DNA of 64,000 nucleotides from Sinomonas sp. P10A9 (GCF_041022165.1 NZ_CP163302.1:372001-436000), one strand, 5' to 3'; counted from the first letter of the stretch, positions 16,318 to 24,668 are shown. Notes: generated by a model from the letters alone, not told the origin. Numbers and translations are program-made.

Positions 16318-16333
16318 GTCCGGTACCCCGGAC
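16318..16333. promoter_or_regulatory. IclR-type operator before hutG
   Basis: GTCCGGTACCCCGGAC lies 55 bp upstream of the hutG start codon and matches the sites before hutU and iclR (shared frame GTCCGG-N4-CCGGAC). Confidence 0.65.
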
Positions 16334-16339
16334 CCATCT

Positions 16340-16465
16340 GAGGCTCACCTTCTGACGGTTACCTTCTCACGGTCACCTTCTGGAGATCACGTCCCGAAGG
16401 TCACCTCCCGTGGGTCCACCCGCGGGGCGTGACTCTCCGGACGTGACTCTCAGGAGGTGACTCCG
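16340..16465. repeat. Degenerate 14-bp tandem repeat, nine units
   Basis: From 16340 the sequence can be read as consecutive 14-bp units: GAGGCTCACCTTCT, GACGGTTACCTTCT, CACGGTCACCTTCT, GGAGATCACGTCCC, GAAGGTCACCTCCC, GTGGGTCCACCCGC, then three of a GTGACTCTC subtype shifted by about one base. Units 1-3 and 5 are closest. The array fills most of the interval between the divergent hutG and EF-G2 genes. A period of 14 rules out coding origin. Confidence 0.7.
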
Positions 16466-16556
16466 AGATTCCCGGGCGGCGCCCCCTCGCCTCGGCGCTG
16501 CCCGAGGGGCAGGATAGGGGGAACGAGACCGGCTGGGGAGAGACCAGGAGGAACTC

Positions 16557-18683
16557 ATGTCGGGCAGAGGCACCAACGGTTCGGCGAAGGGCTCTGGCCC
16601 GGTTGCGGTGAACCGTTCTGAACTGATCCGGAACGTGGCGCTCGTGGGCCACTCGGGCGCGGGCAAGACCATCCTGCTCGAGGCAATCCTGGCCTCGACA
16701 GGAGCGATCGCCCGCATGGGCACTATCGCCGACGGCACCACGCTGAGCGACTCGGATCCGGCCGCCGTGCACCAGCAGCGCTCCGTGACCCTTTCCCTGG
16801 CCCCCGTGATGTCGGAGGACGTCAAGGTCAACCTGCTCGACACGCCGGGCTATGTGGACTTCGTCGGCGAGCTGCGCGCGGGGCTCCGCGCCGCGGACGC
16901 AGCGCTCTTCGTCGTCTCGGCGGCCGAGGACATCGATGCCGCGACCACCGCGCTGTGGGGCGAGTGCGAGCGCGTGGGGATGCCGCGCGCCGTCGTGATC
17001 AGCAAGCTGGACCACCCCCGCGCGGACTACGACGCCGCACTGGCCCGCTGCCAGGCGGCGTTCGGCGAGTCGGTGCTCCCGCTGTACGTCCCCGTGACGC
17101 ACGACGGCGCGCTGACCGGTCTGCTGGGTCTGCTCACCCGCACGGTTTCGGACTATGGGGATCGCAGCGCGGCCCAGGCACCGCTGCAGCCAGAGATGCG
17201 GCCCGGGCGCCCCGAGGAACTTGCCGGCTGGGACGAGGCGCGCGGGGCACTCATTGAGGGCATCATCGCCGAGAGCGAGGATGAGACGCTCATGGACCGC
17301 TACCTCGGCGGCGAGGACATCGGCCTCGAGACGATCATCGGCGACCTCGAGAATGCCGTGGCCCGCGGGTCCTTCTTCCCGGTGGTGCCCACGTCCGCTC
17401 TCGAGGGGATTGGAACCGCCGAGGTGCTCGAGGTGCTCCGGCGCGGCTTCCCGTCCCCGGCGGAGCACGCGCTGCCGGCCGTGGCGGATCTGGACGGCAA
17501 GCCGGTCAAGGGGCTGCGGTGCGACCCGGACGGCCCTCTCGTGGGCGAGGTCGTGCGGACCACCGTGGATCCCTTCCTGGGGCGCGTGTGCCTCGTGCGG
17601 CTGTTTTCGGGGACGCTCCGCGAGGACACCTCCGTGCACGTGGCCGGCCATGGGCTCGAGGACCGTGGCCACCCGGACCATGATGCTGACGAGCGCCTCG
17701 GGCACCTCTACACGCCCTTCGGCGCGTCCCTCCAAGCGGCGCCGTTCGCCGTGGCCGGCGACCTGTGTGCCGTCGCCCGCCTGAGCGCGGAGACGGGCGA
17801 TTCGGTCTCCGCCCGTGAGGCCCCCATGATCGTGGCGCCGTGGGACATGCCCGAGCCGCTCATGCCCGTGGCTATCGAGGCGGCCTCGCACGGCGACGAG
17901 GACGCACTCGCGAAGAGCCTCGCGAAGGTCGCCGCCGGTGACCCGACGCTGCGGGTGGAGCGCAACCCAGAGACGCACCAGCTCGTCCTGTGGTGCATGG
18001 GGGAGGCGCATGCGGACGTCGTGCTGGACCGGCTGCGCGAGCAGGGCGTGAAGCTGCAGACGGTCGACGTCGTCACCCCCCTGCGCGAGACGTTCGCCGC
18101 CCCCGCCGCCGGGCACGGGCGGCACGTCAAGCAGTCCGGCGGGCACGGCCAGTACGCGATCTGCGACATCGAGGTGGAGCCGCTCGCGCGCGGCGGCGGG
18201 TTCGAGTTCGTGGACCGGATTGTGGGCGGGGTGATCCCGCGGACCTATGTCGAGTCCGTAGAGAAGGGGGTACGCGCCCAGATGGCCCGGGGCGTAGCGG
18301 AAGGATTCCCCGTCGTGGACATCAAGGTCACGCTCGTGGGCGGCAAGACGCACAGCGTCGATTCCTCCGACGCGGCGTTCCAGGCCGCGGGGGCGCTTGC
18401 CCTGCGCGAGGCCGCCTCCGCGGCGCGGATCCAGCTGCTCGAGCCGGTCTCGACCGTGACGATCAGCGTCCCCGATGACTACGTGGGCGCCGTCATGAGC
18501 GACCTCTCCGCGCGGCGCGGGCGCCTCACCGGCACCGTGTCCGCGGGCGGGGAGTTCACCGACATCTCGGGCGAGGTGCCCGACGCCGAGCTCCTCCGGT
18601 ACGCCGTCGAGCTACGTGGCCTCACGGCCGGGACGGGCACGTTCCGCCGCGAGTACCTTCGCCACGAGCCAGTGGCGCGCTGA
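16557..18683 (+). CDS. Elongation factor G-like protein EF-G2
   Basis: A 708-residue translational GTPase with the EF-G domain order: G domain with G1 GHSGAGKT (residues 31-38), G3 DTPGYVDF near residue 99 and G4 SKLDH in place of the usual NKxD, then beta-barrel domain II, and C-terminal domains III-V including the HGRHVKQSGGHGQYA stretch of domain IV. The altered G4 motif and acidic insertions are typical of the actinobacterial EF-G-like/EF-G2 group, whose role is not settled; it is not the canonical ribosomal translocase gene next to rpsL/rpsG/tuf. ATG 16557 has AGGAGGAA upstream. Confidence 0.9.
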   Translation: MSGRGTNGSAKGSGPVAVNRSELIRNVALVGHSGAGKTILLEAILASTGAIARMGTIADGTTLSDSDPAAVHQQRSVTLSLAPVMSEDVKVNLLDTPGYVDFVGELRAGLRAADAALFVVSAAEDIDAATTALWGECERVGMPRAVVISKLDHPRADYDAALARCQAAFGESVLPLYVPVTHDGALTGLLGLLTRTVSDYGDRSAAQAPLQPEMRPGRPEELAGWDEARGALIEGIIAESEDETLMDRYLGGEDIGLETIIGDLENAVARGSFFPVVPTSALEGIGTAEVLEVLRRGFPSPAEHALPAVADLDGKPVKGLRCDPDGPLVGEVVRTTVDPFLGRVCLVRLFSGTLREDTSVHVAGHGLEDRGHPDHDADERLGHLYTPFGASLQAAPFAVAGDLCAVARLSAETGDSVSAREAPMIVAPWDMPEPLMPVAIEAASHGDEDALAKSLAKVAAGDPTLRVERNPETHQLVLWCMGEAHADVVLDRLREQGVKLQTVDVVTPLRETFAAPAAGHGRHVKQSGGHGQYAICDIEVEPLARGGGFEFVDRIVGGVIPRTYVESVEKGVRAQMARGVAEGFPVVDIKVTLVGGKTHSVDSSDAAFQAAGALALREAASAARIQLLEPVSTVTISVPDDYVGAVMSDLSARRGRLTGTVSAGGEFTDISGEVPDAELLRYAVELRGLTAGTGTFRREYLRHEPVAR

Positions 18684-18687
18684 ACTA

Positions 18688-18724
18688 TTGCGCCCCGGAC
18701 CTCGGATGCCTAGATTGTCTAGGT
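18688..18724 (+). promoter_or_regulatory. padR promoter with overlapping palindromic operator
   Basis: A -35-like TTGCGC (18688-18693) and -10-like TAGATT (18711-18716) are 17 bp apart, placing the transcript start next to ATG 18725 (leaderless). A perfect inverted repeat CCTAGA-TTG-TCTAGG (18709-18723) covers the -10 and start point, as expected for PadR autorepression. Confidence 0.65.
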
Positions 18725-19048
18725 ATGGGACGCAGTGCAGTGAACGGACAGCTTGACCTCCTGCTTCTGGCCTCGCTCGGTGTGGGCGAAGCCCACGGCT
18801 ACGCGCTCATCGCTCGCATCCACGAGCGAAGCGGCTCCGGGTTCGAGCTCCAGGAAGGCTCGGTGTACCCCGCGCTTCACAGACTCGAGGCGGAGGGGTG
18901 GGCCGCGAGCCGTTGGGGGGAAGACGACGCCGCGCGCCGCCGCGTCTATCGCCTCACCTCAACGGGGCGCGCCGAGCTCGAACGAAGGACCCAGGAATGG
19001 CGAGGATTCGCCTCGGCCATGGGCAGGGTGCTGGGGGCGGCACAGTGA
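18725..19048 (+). CDS. PadR family transcriptional regulator
   Basis: A 107-residue PadR protein: MGRSAVNGQLDLLLLASLGV, then GEAHGYALIARIHERSG and EGSVYPALHRLEAEGW, the classic winged-helix with short C-terminal dimerisation helix. The gene has no ribosome site and begins one base after a palindromic operator that overlaps its -10 element, so it probably represses itself. Its stop overlaps the start of the HAAS-domain membrane protein, the usual pairing in which PadR controls a membrane partner. Confidence 0.92.
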   Translation: MGRSAVNGQLDLLLLASLGVGEAHGYALIARIHERSGSGFELQEGSVYPALHRLEAEGWAASRWGEDDAARRRVYRLTSTGRAELERRTQEWRGFASAMGRVLGAAQ

Positions 19049-19833
19049 GTGCGACGGGCGCGGGGCGCACCGAAGGCCAGAGCCCCATCGACGCCTACCT
19101 GGACGGGCTCTTCGCTGCCGCGCGCGATTCCGATCCGGGCGCGGCGCGCCGACTGCTCTCCGAGACGGAGACGCATCTGCGCGAATCGGCCGCACGCCTG
19201 CGCGCCCAAGGTCTCGTGCCCGAGGCTGCGGAGCTCGAGGCCGTGCGCCGGTTTGGGCCGCTCGGCACCGTCACGCCGTCTCTCCGGACGCCATGGCGTT
19301 CGGTGGGCCGGCTGCCCCTGCGTGCCTTCATGCGGCCAGCGGTGGGCCTCGCAGCGGTGGGTGCGATCGCCGTCGGCCTCAGCGGGCTGGTGTCCGAGCT
19401 GTTCGGCCGGCTGTGGGGCGCAGGGTTCGTCTCGGGCGACTTACCCGGCGTCGCGTACACAGCCGCGCGCTGCGCCGTCCTCCAGACCCCTTACCCGGGG
19501 CTTGACTGCGCTCAGGCGGCGGCCGCCCACCACTGGGGCGAGGTCGTCGAGTACCGCGTGGCTTTCGGGGTGCTCGGGCTTGTGCTCCTGGTCGTGTGGA
19601 GGTACCTGCCGCGGTGGGTACGGCTTCCAGCCGGGCTCGCGCCGCTGGTCGGCGCAGCGGCCTTCCTCCTCGCCGCGGGGGGAACCGGCGTCCAGGCGCT
19701 CAACGCGGCCGTCCAGGGTGGTCAGGGCGTTGGCGCGTGGCTGAGCGCCGTGGCGGTCGCGCTGCCCCTCGCGGCGGCCTTCGCCGTGGCCGCACTCCAT
19801 CGGCGCCCGTTCAGCCCTGCGGCAGCACCCTGA
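19045..19833 (+). CDS. HAAS/permease-prefix domain membrane protein
   Basis: A 262-residue protein. Residues 10-70 form the soluble helical HAAS-like domain (IDAYLDGLFAAARDSDPGAA, then LLSETETHLRESAARL and a VRRFGPLG motif), followed by about five transmembrane helices. GTG 19045 overlaps the padR stop by 4 nt. In the PadR-HAAS module the HAAS domain is thought to relay between membrane protein and regulator; the cargo or signal is unknown. Its 3' end overlaps the convergent FMN reductase gene by 23 bp. Confidence 0.75.
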   Translation: MSATGAGRTEGQSPIDAYLDGLFAAARDSDPGAARRLLSETETHLRESAARLRAQGLVPEAAELEAVRRFGPLGTVTPSLRTPWRSVGRLPLRAFMRPAVGLAAVGAIAVGLSGLVSELFGRLWGAGFVSGDLPGVAYTAARCAVLQTPYPGLDCAQAAAAHHWGEVVEYRVAFGVLGLVLLVVWRYLPRWVRLPAGLAPLVGAAAFLLAAGGTGVQALNAAVQGGQGVGAWLSAVAVALPLAAAFAVAALHRRPFSPAAAP

Positions 19834-20377
19834 GGACCCGTTCCACGAACAGCCCGAACTCCTCCATGAAATGCCGCAGGAACTGCTCGGTGCTCGCGTC
19901 GCTGACTTCGCCGTCGTCCGTGATGAGCCCCGGTGTGAACTGGATGTAGGCCTCCGGTGCGCTCATCTGGGGCGAATTGCAGAACGCGAGGATCCCGCGC
20001 AGGTTCTGCTGCGCCACCGCTGTGCCGATCTTGCCCGGGGACGCGCCGATGATCGCGGACGGCTTGCGGTTGAGCGAGTTGGTACCCCAGGGGCGGGACG
20101 CCCAGTCGATCGCGTTCTTGAGCGACCCCGGAATATCCCGGTTGAACTCGGGCGTGATGAACAGGACCGCGTCCACCCGTTCGATCGCCGCCTTGAGGGC
20201 GCGGCCCTCCGGCGGGTAGTCCGCGTCGAGGTCCCGGTTGTAGAGCGGGAGGTCCTTGATGGGGATCTCCTCGAAGTGCAGGGACTCGGGTGCGAGGCGG
20301 ATCAGGGCCTTCGAGAGCGTGCGGTTGATCGACTTCGACGAGAGGCTGCCGATGAAGTAGCCGACGGTGTAGGTCAT
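19811..20377 (-). CDS. NADPH-dependent FMN reductase
   Basis: A 188-residue flavodoxin-fold reductase. The FMN phosphate loop is GSLSSKSINRTLSKAL (residues 10-25), and the second flavin segment is TPEFNRDIPGSLKNAIDWASRP (outlined; residues about 76-97), both diagnostic of the ChrR/YieF/azoreductase-like family. Such enzymes reduce quinones, azo dyes or chromate with NAD(P)H. ATG 20377 has GGAAGGAAT upstream. The stretch 20378-20584 between this gene and the permease gene shows no ORF of note. The physiological substrate cannot be inferred. Confidence 0.9.
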   Translation of the reverse strand: MTYTVGYFIGSLSSKSINRTLSKALIRLAPESLHFEEIPIKDLPLYNRDLDADYPPEGRALKAAIERVDAVLFITPEFNRDIPGSLKNAIDWASRPWGTNSLNRKPSAIIGASPGKIGTAVAQQNLRGILAFCNSPQMSAPEAYIQFTPGLITDDGEVSDASTEQFLRHFMEEFGLFVERVLRVLPQG

Positions 20378-20584
20378 CGAGGATTCCTTCCATTGCCGGG
20401 GGACTGCGAGCGGTGCAGGGACGGCGTGTCCGTCAGCAGCGCCGTCGTCAGCGTAGGACTTCGGCCGTGCACCGGGAAGGTCCGCGTTCTTCGGAAGATC
20501 CTGTAGCCGTCTCCGCGCGCCGGGAGGACGGGCGTCGTCGCGGCCCACCGCCGTCGTGCGTGGGCCCCGCGGCAGCCGGAGCAG

Positions 20585-22018
20585 CTAGAACCCGAGGAGT
20601 TTCTCGACCGGGCCGATGCCGAAGAAGATGAGGAACGCCGCTGCGACGGCCCACATGAGCGGATGGATCTCCCTCGCTCGGCCCTGGAAGATGCGTACGA
20701 GCACGTAGGAGATGAAGCCAGCGCCGAGGCCGTTGGCGATCGAGTATGTGAACGGCATGAGGCCGATCGTGAGGAACGCCGGGATCGCGATGCCCAGGTC
20801 ATGCCAGTCGATCTTGGCCACCTGCTGGAACATGAGGAAGCCCACCACCACGAGAGCGGGAGCGACCGCCTCGAACGGCACGAGGTTGATGAGCGGTGTG
20901 AGGAACATCGCGACGATGAACAGCAGGCCCGTGACCACGGACGCGAGCCCGGTGCGGGCGCCCTCGCCGATGCCCGCACCGGACTCGACGAAGATCTGGT
21001 TCGAGGACACCGACGTGCCGCCGCCGGCAATCGCGCCGAAGGCGTCGACGAGCAGCACGCGGTCCACGTTGGGGATGTTGCCGTGCTTGTCGATGTTCCC
21101 GGCCTCACGGGCCAAGCCCACCATGGTGCCCATGGCGTCGAAGAAGATGCTCAGGAGGATCACGAACGCCAGCAGGAGGGCGCCGAGTGTCCCGAGGTGC
21201 TGGAACGCGCCGAGTGGGTTGGCCTGGCCGAACAGGCTAAGGTCCACGGGGGCCACGTTGCCGAGGCCCGGGACGACGAGGGACCATCCGGCCGGGTTGG
21301 GCTGCTGGCCCGGGGCCACGGACGGCCCCACGTGGAACACGAGCTCGATGATGTTCGCGAGGATTGTCGCGGCGATGATGCCGATGAGCAGCGCGCCGCG
21401 GACCTTGCGCACCATGAGGGCGATCGTGAGCACGAGCCCCACGACGAACACGAGCGTGGGCCATCCCACAAGCCTGCCGGCGTCGCCGAGCCCGAGTGGG
21501 ACAGTGGTCCCGGCAGCGTCCGGGATGCGCCGCACGAAGCCCGCGTTGACCAGGCCGATGAGGGCGATGAAGACGCCGATGCCCACCACGATGGCCGTCT
21601 TGAGGCCCTCCGGGACGGCCTTGAACACCGCCGTGCGGAACCCGGTCAGGACGAGCAGGAACATGACCACGCCCGCGATGAGCACGAGGCCCATCATGTC
21701 CGGCCACGTCACGTTGGGGTGGGTCGCCACAGTGACGGCCACGAAGGCGTTGACGCCGAGGCCCGTGGCGAGCGCGAAGGGGTGCTTGGCCCACACGCCC
21801 ATGAGGATCGTCAGGATGCCGGCCACGAGGGCGGTCATGGCAGCGACGCGTGGAATGCCGAGGTGGCTGCCGGCGGCGTCCGCTCCCGAGAGGATGAGCG
21901 GATTGAGGACCACGATGTAGCTCATCGCGAAGAACGTCGCTAGGCCACCGCGGATTTCACGGGAGACCGTCGAGCCGCGCTCGGCGATCTTGAAGTACCG
22001 GTCCATTGCGGTTGCCAT
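20585..22018 (-). CDS. NCS2 family purine permease (AzgA/PbuG type)
   Basis: A 477-residue polytopic permease with about 12-14 helices. The start MDRYFKIAERGSTVSREIRGG, then TFFAMSYIVVLNP and GLGVNAFVA, are the signatures of the AzgA subfamily of NCS2 transporters, which import adenine, guanine or hypoxanthine with protons. VESGAGIGEGARTGLASVVTG lies in the conserved substrate-binding region in the second half. The ATG is at 22018 (MATAMDRYF); the internal ATG at 22006 is possible. CAGGAGCG serves as ribosome site. It appears monocistronic; purine riboswitch features were not seen upstream. Confidence 0.92.
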   Translation of the reverse strand: MATAMDRYFKIAERGSTVSREIRGGLATFFAMSYIVVLNPLILSGADAAGSHLGIPRVAAMTALVAGILTILMGVWAKHPFALATGLGVNAFVAVTVATHPNVTWPDMMGLVLIAGVVMFLLVLTGFRTAVFKAVPEGLKTAIVVGIGVFIALIGLVNAGFVRRIPDAAGTTVPLGLGDAGRLVGWPTLVFVVGLVLTIALMVRKVRGALLIGIIAATILANIIELVFHVGPSVAPGQQPNPAGWSLVVPGLGNVAPVDLSLFGQANPLGAFQHLGTLGALLLAFVILLSIFFDAMGTMVGLAREAGNIDKHGNIPNVDRVLLVDAFGAIAGGGTSVSSNQIFVESGAGIGEGARTGLASVVTGLLFIVAMFLTPLINLVPFEAVAPALVVVGFLMFQQVAKIDWHDLGIAIPAFLTIGLMPFTYSIANGLGAGFISYVLVRIFQGRAREIHPLMWAVAAAFLIFFGIGPVEKLLGF

Positions 22019-22107
22019 GGGCGCTCCTGGGTGCGGGAGATGTTGTTGGGGTGGCCCGGAGGCCGGATCAATCCTACTCGCCAGTTGTTCTACAAAGGGC
22101 CCAAATC

Positions 22108-22113
22108 TAGGCT
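22108..22113 (+). promoter_or_regulatory. -10 element, leaderless start of the CopC-like gene
   Basis: TAGGCT ends 6 nt before ATG 22120; no ribosome site lies between. GTG 22117 would be too close to the -10, favouring ATG. Confidence 0.4.
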
Positions 22114-22119
22114 TGTGTG

Positions 22120-22581
22120 ATGCAGATCCTTCGGCGCGTCCGGTCGGTGCTGAGGCCGTTGTCCGCGCTGGCGGCCGTCGGCTTCATTCTCGTTGTCCCG
22201 GCCCCCGCCTTCGCCCACGACGCGCTGGAAGGTTCGGCGCCGGCGTCGGGCGGATATACAGCGGTCTGGCGGGCGGTCTCCACGGACTCGCACCCGATCG
22301 AGGACACCCCCGGCTTCACCGTCACTTCGGGAAGCACCTCAAGCACGACGCCGGCCTCCCCGCCCGGGGCATCGACCTCGCCGTCCGTCGGGCCCGGGAT
22401 CCAGGCGTCGCAGCCCGGGACCGCCCAGACGCCGCCAGCGGCCCCCGCCGCGCAGGGCGAACCGTTTCCGTGGGCAGTGGTGGTGTTCGCGGTCGTCGCG
22501 ATCGGGCTGCTGGCCGCACTCGGCGTCGGGGCCAGGCGCCGCTTCCTGCGCGGGGAGGATGGCGGCCCCGGGCAAGGCTGA
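22120..22581 (+). CDS. CopC-like exported copper protein with shortened core domain
   Basis: A 153-residue exported protein. A signal peptide ends in APAFA, giving a mature N-terminus HDALEGSAP, the typical CopC start with the copper-binding first His. The family end motif follows almost at once (YTAVWRAVSTDSHPI, where DSHP replaces DGHP), then a Ser/Thr/Pro linker, one transmembrane helix (WAVVVFAVVAIGLLAALGVG) and a basic tail. In normal CopC domains about 50-60 residues separate the two motifs; here only about 10 do. The reading frame is intact. Copper ligands (His1, Asp and His of DSHP) survive, but the beta barrel cannot be complete. Confidence 0.65.
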   Translation: MQILRRVRSVLRPLSALAAVGFILVVPAPAFAHDALEGSAPASGGYTAVWRAVSTDSHPIEDTPGFTVTSGSTSSTTPASPPGASTSPSVGPGIQASQPGTAQTPPAAPAAQGEPFPWAVVVFAVVAIGLLAALGVGARRRFLRGEDGGPGQG

Positions 22582-22613
22582 CCCGCGGGGCCGCTTGCGT
22601 CAGGCCCGTCGCG

Positions 22614-23321
22614 TCAGGCTGGCTGAAGCCCGGGGCTGGCGCCCTGAGTCCCGTGTTCTGCCACCACGTGTTCTGCCACCTCGCGTTGTGCCACCTCCGT
22701 GGCCACGTGCTTCGCCTGCCGGAGAACCTCGCGCGTACTCGGCGCCGCGAGGCCAGTGATGCCCACGAGGTACAGGCCGATCTGGGCGAGGGCCTCGAGC
22801 AGGTGGTCGCCGAGGGAATAGCCGAGGTCGGCGAGGAATCGGCGGAGCTGGTTGTGCGCGCACCGCGTGAGGATCACGGCATCCGCGAACACCACGCCGT
22901 CGTCGGTGCGCACCGCCCAGCGCGCAGGAGCGGCGGCGGCCGGCCCTTCGACGAGCGCGAGATGGCGGGCCACGACGTGGTGACGGACATCGAGTCCGTG
23001 GCTTGTGGCGTACTTGCGGAGGTGGCGGAGCACCTCGAGGTACTCGGCCGATTCGGAACTCGCGAGGTCGGCGACGCGTAGCGCACTCGTTGCCGTGGAG
23101 GGGGAGGAGCTCTCCAGCCCGTCAACGGTGACGGTCCGGATCCCGTGCCGGTTGAGCTCTGCGGCCACTGCGAGGCCCGACAGCCCGGTGCCGATCACGA
23201 TGGCGCTGGTGGACTCGACGCCGTTACCGCTGCCGCGACTGCTGTCCGCCCCAGATGCCGACGGACCGTGCGTCAGAGCGTCGACGGCGAGACTCTCCTG
23301 ATGGCGCGGCGGTACAGACAC
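22614..23321 (-). CDS. Short FAD/NAD(P)-binding oxidoreductase-like protein
   Basis: A 235-residue protein with an N-terminal dinucleotide-binding motif, IVIGTGLSGLAVAAEL (residues 41-56), then a segment like the monooxygenase helix VLRHLRKYATSHGLDVRHHV, a strand ending FADAVILT, and a C-terminal piece LVGITGLAAPSTREVLRQAK that looks like the end of CzcO-type flavoproteins. Those enzymes are usually 350 or more residues with a second GxGxSG motif, which is absent here. GTG 23321 is preceded by AGGAGGA at good spacing. It may be a shortened, possibly inactive derivative; function unknown. Confidence 0.6.
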   Translation of the reverse strand: MSVPPRHQESLAVDALTHGPSASGADSSRGSGNGVESTSAIVIGTGLSGLAVAAELNRHGIRTVTVDGLESSSPSTATSALRVADLASSESAEYLEVLRHLRKYATSHGLDVRHHVVARHLALVEGPAAAAPARWAVRTDDGVVFADAVILTRCAHNQLRRFLADLGYSLGDHLLEALAQIGLYLVGITGLAAPSTREVLRQAKHVATEVAQREVAEHVVAEHGTQGASPGLQPA

Positions 23322-23627
23322 GAGCTAGTCCTCCTGCGGAGTTCACGGATGGTTGCTGCTCGCGTGTTCCCCTCAGACTGCTCGCAGAACATCGGCCGAT
23401 CCGAAAGCTTCCTTCCAGATCGACACGGACGATTGAAACCCTACATAAAATCGGGTGCTTTGGGTAGGCCGCCTCCACAGTCCGCAAAAGACCCTTCGAG
23501 ACCCCCATCGAGACCCCTTCATGACACCTCGGAGACCCGCCGCGCGGAGGCTTGACCACCCCCTGAAACCGGGGGACATTGGCCATGAGGGGCCGCGTTA
23601 GGCTCGCAGCGTTTGGAGGAGGTTGCC
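23322..23627. other. Gene-free 306-bp interval before the stress protein gene
   Basis: No credible ORF. It holds an AT-richer patch (about 23440-23455, ACATAAAATCG) that could contain a promoter, a small hairpin CCCCCTGAAACCGGGGG at 23560-23576 and the ribosome site GGAGGAGG at 23615-23622. Confidence 0.5.
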
Positions 23628-24668
23628 ATGGAAGAGCGGCTTCAACCGCAGGGCGGCACGGCCGGGCAGGATCCGGATCAGGCCGACCTTCCCACCGGGA
23701 TCGTGGTGGGCGTCGACGGTTCCGACCATGGGCGCTGCGCCCTCGCATGGGCCGCACGGGAGGCCAAGCGGCGCGGCCGCCCGCTGCACGTCGTCACTGC
23801 CTACAGCGTTCCGCTCTTCGCCGCATCCGGCCTCGACGGAGGCTACGCGAGCTTCGACGACACCGTGATCCGTGACGGCGCCGAGGCGGTCCTCAAGGAG
23901 GCCCTCTCGAATCTGGGCACGGTCGAGGGCGTCGAGATCACCTCCTCGGTCGAATCAGGCGATGCGTCGGGCGTCCTGCTCGAGTTCTCCAAGGCAGCCG
24001 AGCTCCTGGTGTTCGGCACGCGGGGCCGGGGCGGATTCGTCGGGCGGCTCCTCGGATCGGTCTCGAGCGCGCTCCCCGCCCACGCCCACTGCGTCACCGT
24101 CACCGTCCCTCTGCGCTTCGCCGAGCGGCTCGGCGAGGCGATCGGCGACAAGTACGTGGCCGCCGAGCAGGCCAAGGAGGGCAGGGCACCCGTCGAAGAC
24201 GTTGTGGCGGTGGGTGTCGACGGCTCGGACCAGGCCCGCAGGGCAGTCCTCGTCGCGGCCGAGGAGGCCATGTTGCGGGGCGTGCCGCTGAGGGCAGTAT
24301 GCGCGGTGCCGCAATTCAGCGGAAGCCTCGCCTGGGTCCCCGCGCCCGTGGACCGTGAGCAGCTGTTCGAGGACATCCGCGGCCAGCTCAAGGCTGGTGT
24401 GGCCTGGCTGCAGAGCCACTTCCCGGACCTTGAAGTGCAGACGAGTCTCGTCGACGGAGCGCCCGTCGACGTCTTGGTTGACGTCTCCCGGACGGTAGAG
24501 CTCCTGGTGCTCGGTACCCGTGGGCGTGGCGGCTTCACCGGGATGCTGTTGGGCTCGACGTCAGACGGTGTGCTGCACCATGCGAAGGGCCCCGTCATGG
24601 TGGTCCCGGACCAGGCCGACGAGCGGCTGGCGGATCGGCCGTCCTTCGGGCCGATGCTCGCAACCTGA
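23628..24668 (+). CDS. Tandem-domain universal stress protein
   Basis: A 346-residue protein with two UspA domains. Domain 1 (residues about 22-165) starts VVGVDGSDHGRCALAWA and ends with the ATP-binding loop GTRGRGGFVGRLLGSVSS; domain 2 (about 190-335) starts AVGVDGSDQARRAV and ends GTRGRGGFTGMLLGSTSD. Both loops keep the G-2X-G-9X-G(S/T) ATP signature. Actinobacterial tandem Usps respond to stress, hypoxia or stationary phase. ATG 23628 is selected for its GGAGGAGG ribosome site. A DosR-like control could be imagined but I see no convincing box. Confidence 0.93.
   Translation: MEERLQPQGGTAGQDPDQADLPTGIVVGVDGSDHGRCALAWAAREAKRRGRPLHVVTAYSVPLFAASGLDGGYASFDDTVIRDGAEAVLKEALSNLGTVEGVEITSSVESGDASGVLLEFSKAAELLVFGTRGRGGFVGRLLGSVSSALPAHAHCVTVTVPLRFAERLGEAIGDKYVAAEQAKEGRAPVEDVVAVGVDGSDQARRAVLVAAEEAMLRGVPLRAVCAVPQFSGSLAWVPAPVDREQLFEDIRGQLKAGVAWLQSHFPDLEVQTSLVDGAPVDVLVDVSRTVELLVLGTRGRGGFTGMLLGSTSDGVLHHAKGPVMVVPDQADERLADRPSFGPMLAT

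Noticed and set aside
13828..16341. 837-residue plus-strand frame covering the membrane protein and hutG
   Set aside because: It overlaps the hutG gene on the other strand and the membrane gene in a different frame; Arg/Gly/Pro-rich noise.
23570..23600. Possible DosR-like box before the universal stress protein gene
   Set aside because: GGGGACATTGGCC has only loose resemblance to the DosR palindrome and lacks a matching second half.
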